From: Azomonas agilis
GTDB taxonomy: Bacteria > Pseudomonadota > Gammaproteobacteria > Pseudomonadales > Pseudomonadaceae
Reading direction: 5' to 3'
Assembly: GCF_007830255.1 (NCBI RefSeq)
Contig: NZ_VLKG01000007.1
Span: 62,001-126,000 of the forward strand
Length of the DNA: 64,000 nt
How positions within the stretch are numbered: position 1 is the first letter of the stretch; each line of letters begins with the position of its first letter. Position numbers and translations under genes: made by a program. Positions 63,638-64,000 of the stretch are shown here, piece after piece. The notes below the pieces were generated by a model. It was not told the DNA's origin. It did no database searches and saw only the letters and a program-made list of their open reading frames with translations.

Positions 63638-64000
63638 ATGACTATCCTGCGTTCTGTCGCAGTCGACACCCCCTCTGTTTTGGACAGAGCCCAGCAACTG
63701 GCAGAAACCCTCGCTCAAACCGCTGTAGAGCGGGACCGTCAAGGAGGACATGCGGCGTTGGAACGCCAATTGATCCGTGATTCGGGTCTGCTCAGCCTGA
63801 GTATTCCCAAGCGCTTCGGTGGGCCGGGAACGAGCTGGACGGAGATTCTACACACCGTCGCTATTCTGGCCGAAGCCGACAGCGCACTGGCCCACATCTA
63901 TGCCTTCCACCATATGCAGCATGCCAGCGTTCAGTTTTGGGGTACTGAAGAACAACAACAGCGGCTGTTGGGCGAGAGCCTGCGTTTAAACCAATTTTGG
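63638..64000 (+). CDS. Acyl-CoA dehydrogenase-fold flavoenzyme, SfnB/DszC-like, 5' part
   Basis: The frame starts at ATG 63638 with GGAAGA at 63625-63630 and runs open to the window end, giving 121 residues. It contains the acyl-CoA dehydrogenase N-terminal domain: RDSGLLSLSIPKRFGGPG, then SWTEILHTVAILAEADSALAHIYAFHHMQHASVQFWG. The SfnB/DszC branch consists of FMN-dependent oxygenases or dehydrogenases acting on organosulfur compounds and is often found with SsuD-like and TauD genes. The C-terminal catalytic part lies outside the window. Confidence 0.82.
   Translation, partial: MTILRSVAVDTPSVLDRAQQLAETLAQTAVERDRQGGHAALERQLIRDSGLLSLSIPKRFGGPGTSWTEILHTVAILAEADSALAHIYAFHHMQHASVQFWGTEEQQQRLLGESLRLNQFW

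Overview
The window looks like the chromosome of a gammaproteobacterium close to Pseudomonas (Pseudomonadales). Gene order supports this. The runs kdsA-eno-ftsB-ispD-frmA-fghA ... ispF-truD-surE-pcm-nlpD-rpoS, purM-purN, DUF2066-AI-2E-hda and proS ... dps ... aspS-yebC-ruvCAB-ybgC-tolQRAB-pal-cpoB-queE-queC-tRNA-Lys follow the Pseudomonas layout as I remember it. No database search was possible, so the species stays open.

Positions 1-42.5 kb are core genome. They hold lipopolysaccharide, glycolysis and cell-division genes, a formaldehyde-detoxification pair (frmA, fghA), isoprenoid genes (ispD, ispF), and the stationary-phase block surE-pcm-DUF368-nlpD-rpoS. After pdxH comes a complete six-gene Mrp cation/proton antiporter operon (fused mrpAB, then C to G). 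Then follow purine genes with two envelope-protein genes behind them, hda, proS, dps, aspS, the Holliday-junction genes, the whole Tol-Pal operon and two queuosine genes. Tight overlaps (ATGA, GTGA, TAATG) mark the operons.

The accessory half starts at a tRNA-Lys(UUU) at 42485-42560. From 42.6 to 49.5 kb there are two LysR-regulated alcohol dehydrogenase loci: an iron-type enzyme, and a zinc-type enzyme with a twin-arginine signal. A cyclophilin-like protein and an MFS exporter sit beside them. Two gene remnants that lack start codons lie here: an AraC-family C-terminus and a carboxymuconolactone decarboxylase tail with an internal stop. A pair of glutathione S-transferases follows. An IS200/IS605-type element carrying only tnpB is inserted directly upstream of that pair.

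Positions 52.4-64 kb form an organosulfur-scavenging locus. It encodes a flavin monooxygenase, four SsuA/TauA-type binding proteins for one ATPase and one permease, a class II aldolase, an exported CxxC thioredoxin-like protein, two tandem TctC-type binding proteins, a TauD-family dioxygenase and the start of an SfnB/DszC-like flavoenzyme. Substrate assignments are inferences from family and context.

The most unusual signal is in the leaders of this locus. Two leaders, 60509-60567 and 63539-63600, share a structured motif with apparently compensatory base changes. A third, at 53566-53684, carries a short ORF behind a hairpin that covers its ribosome binding site. All three leaders hold short Cys-containing ORFs. 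Together they suggest an uncharacterised leader-RNA control layer for sulfur-starvation genes.
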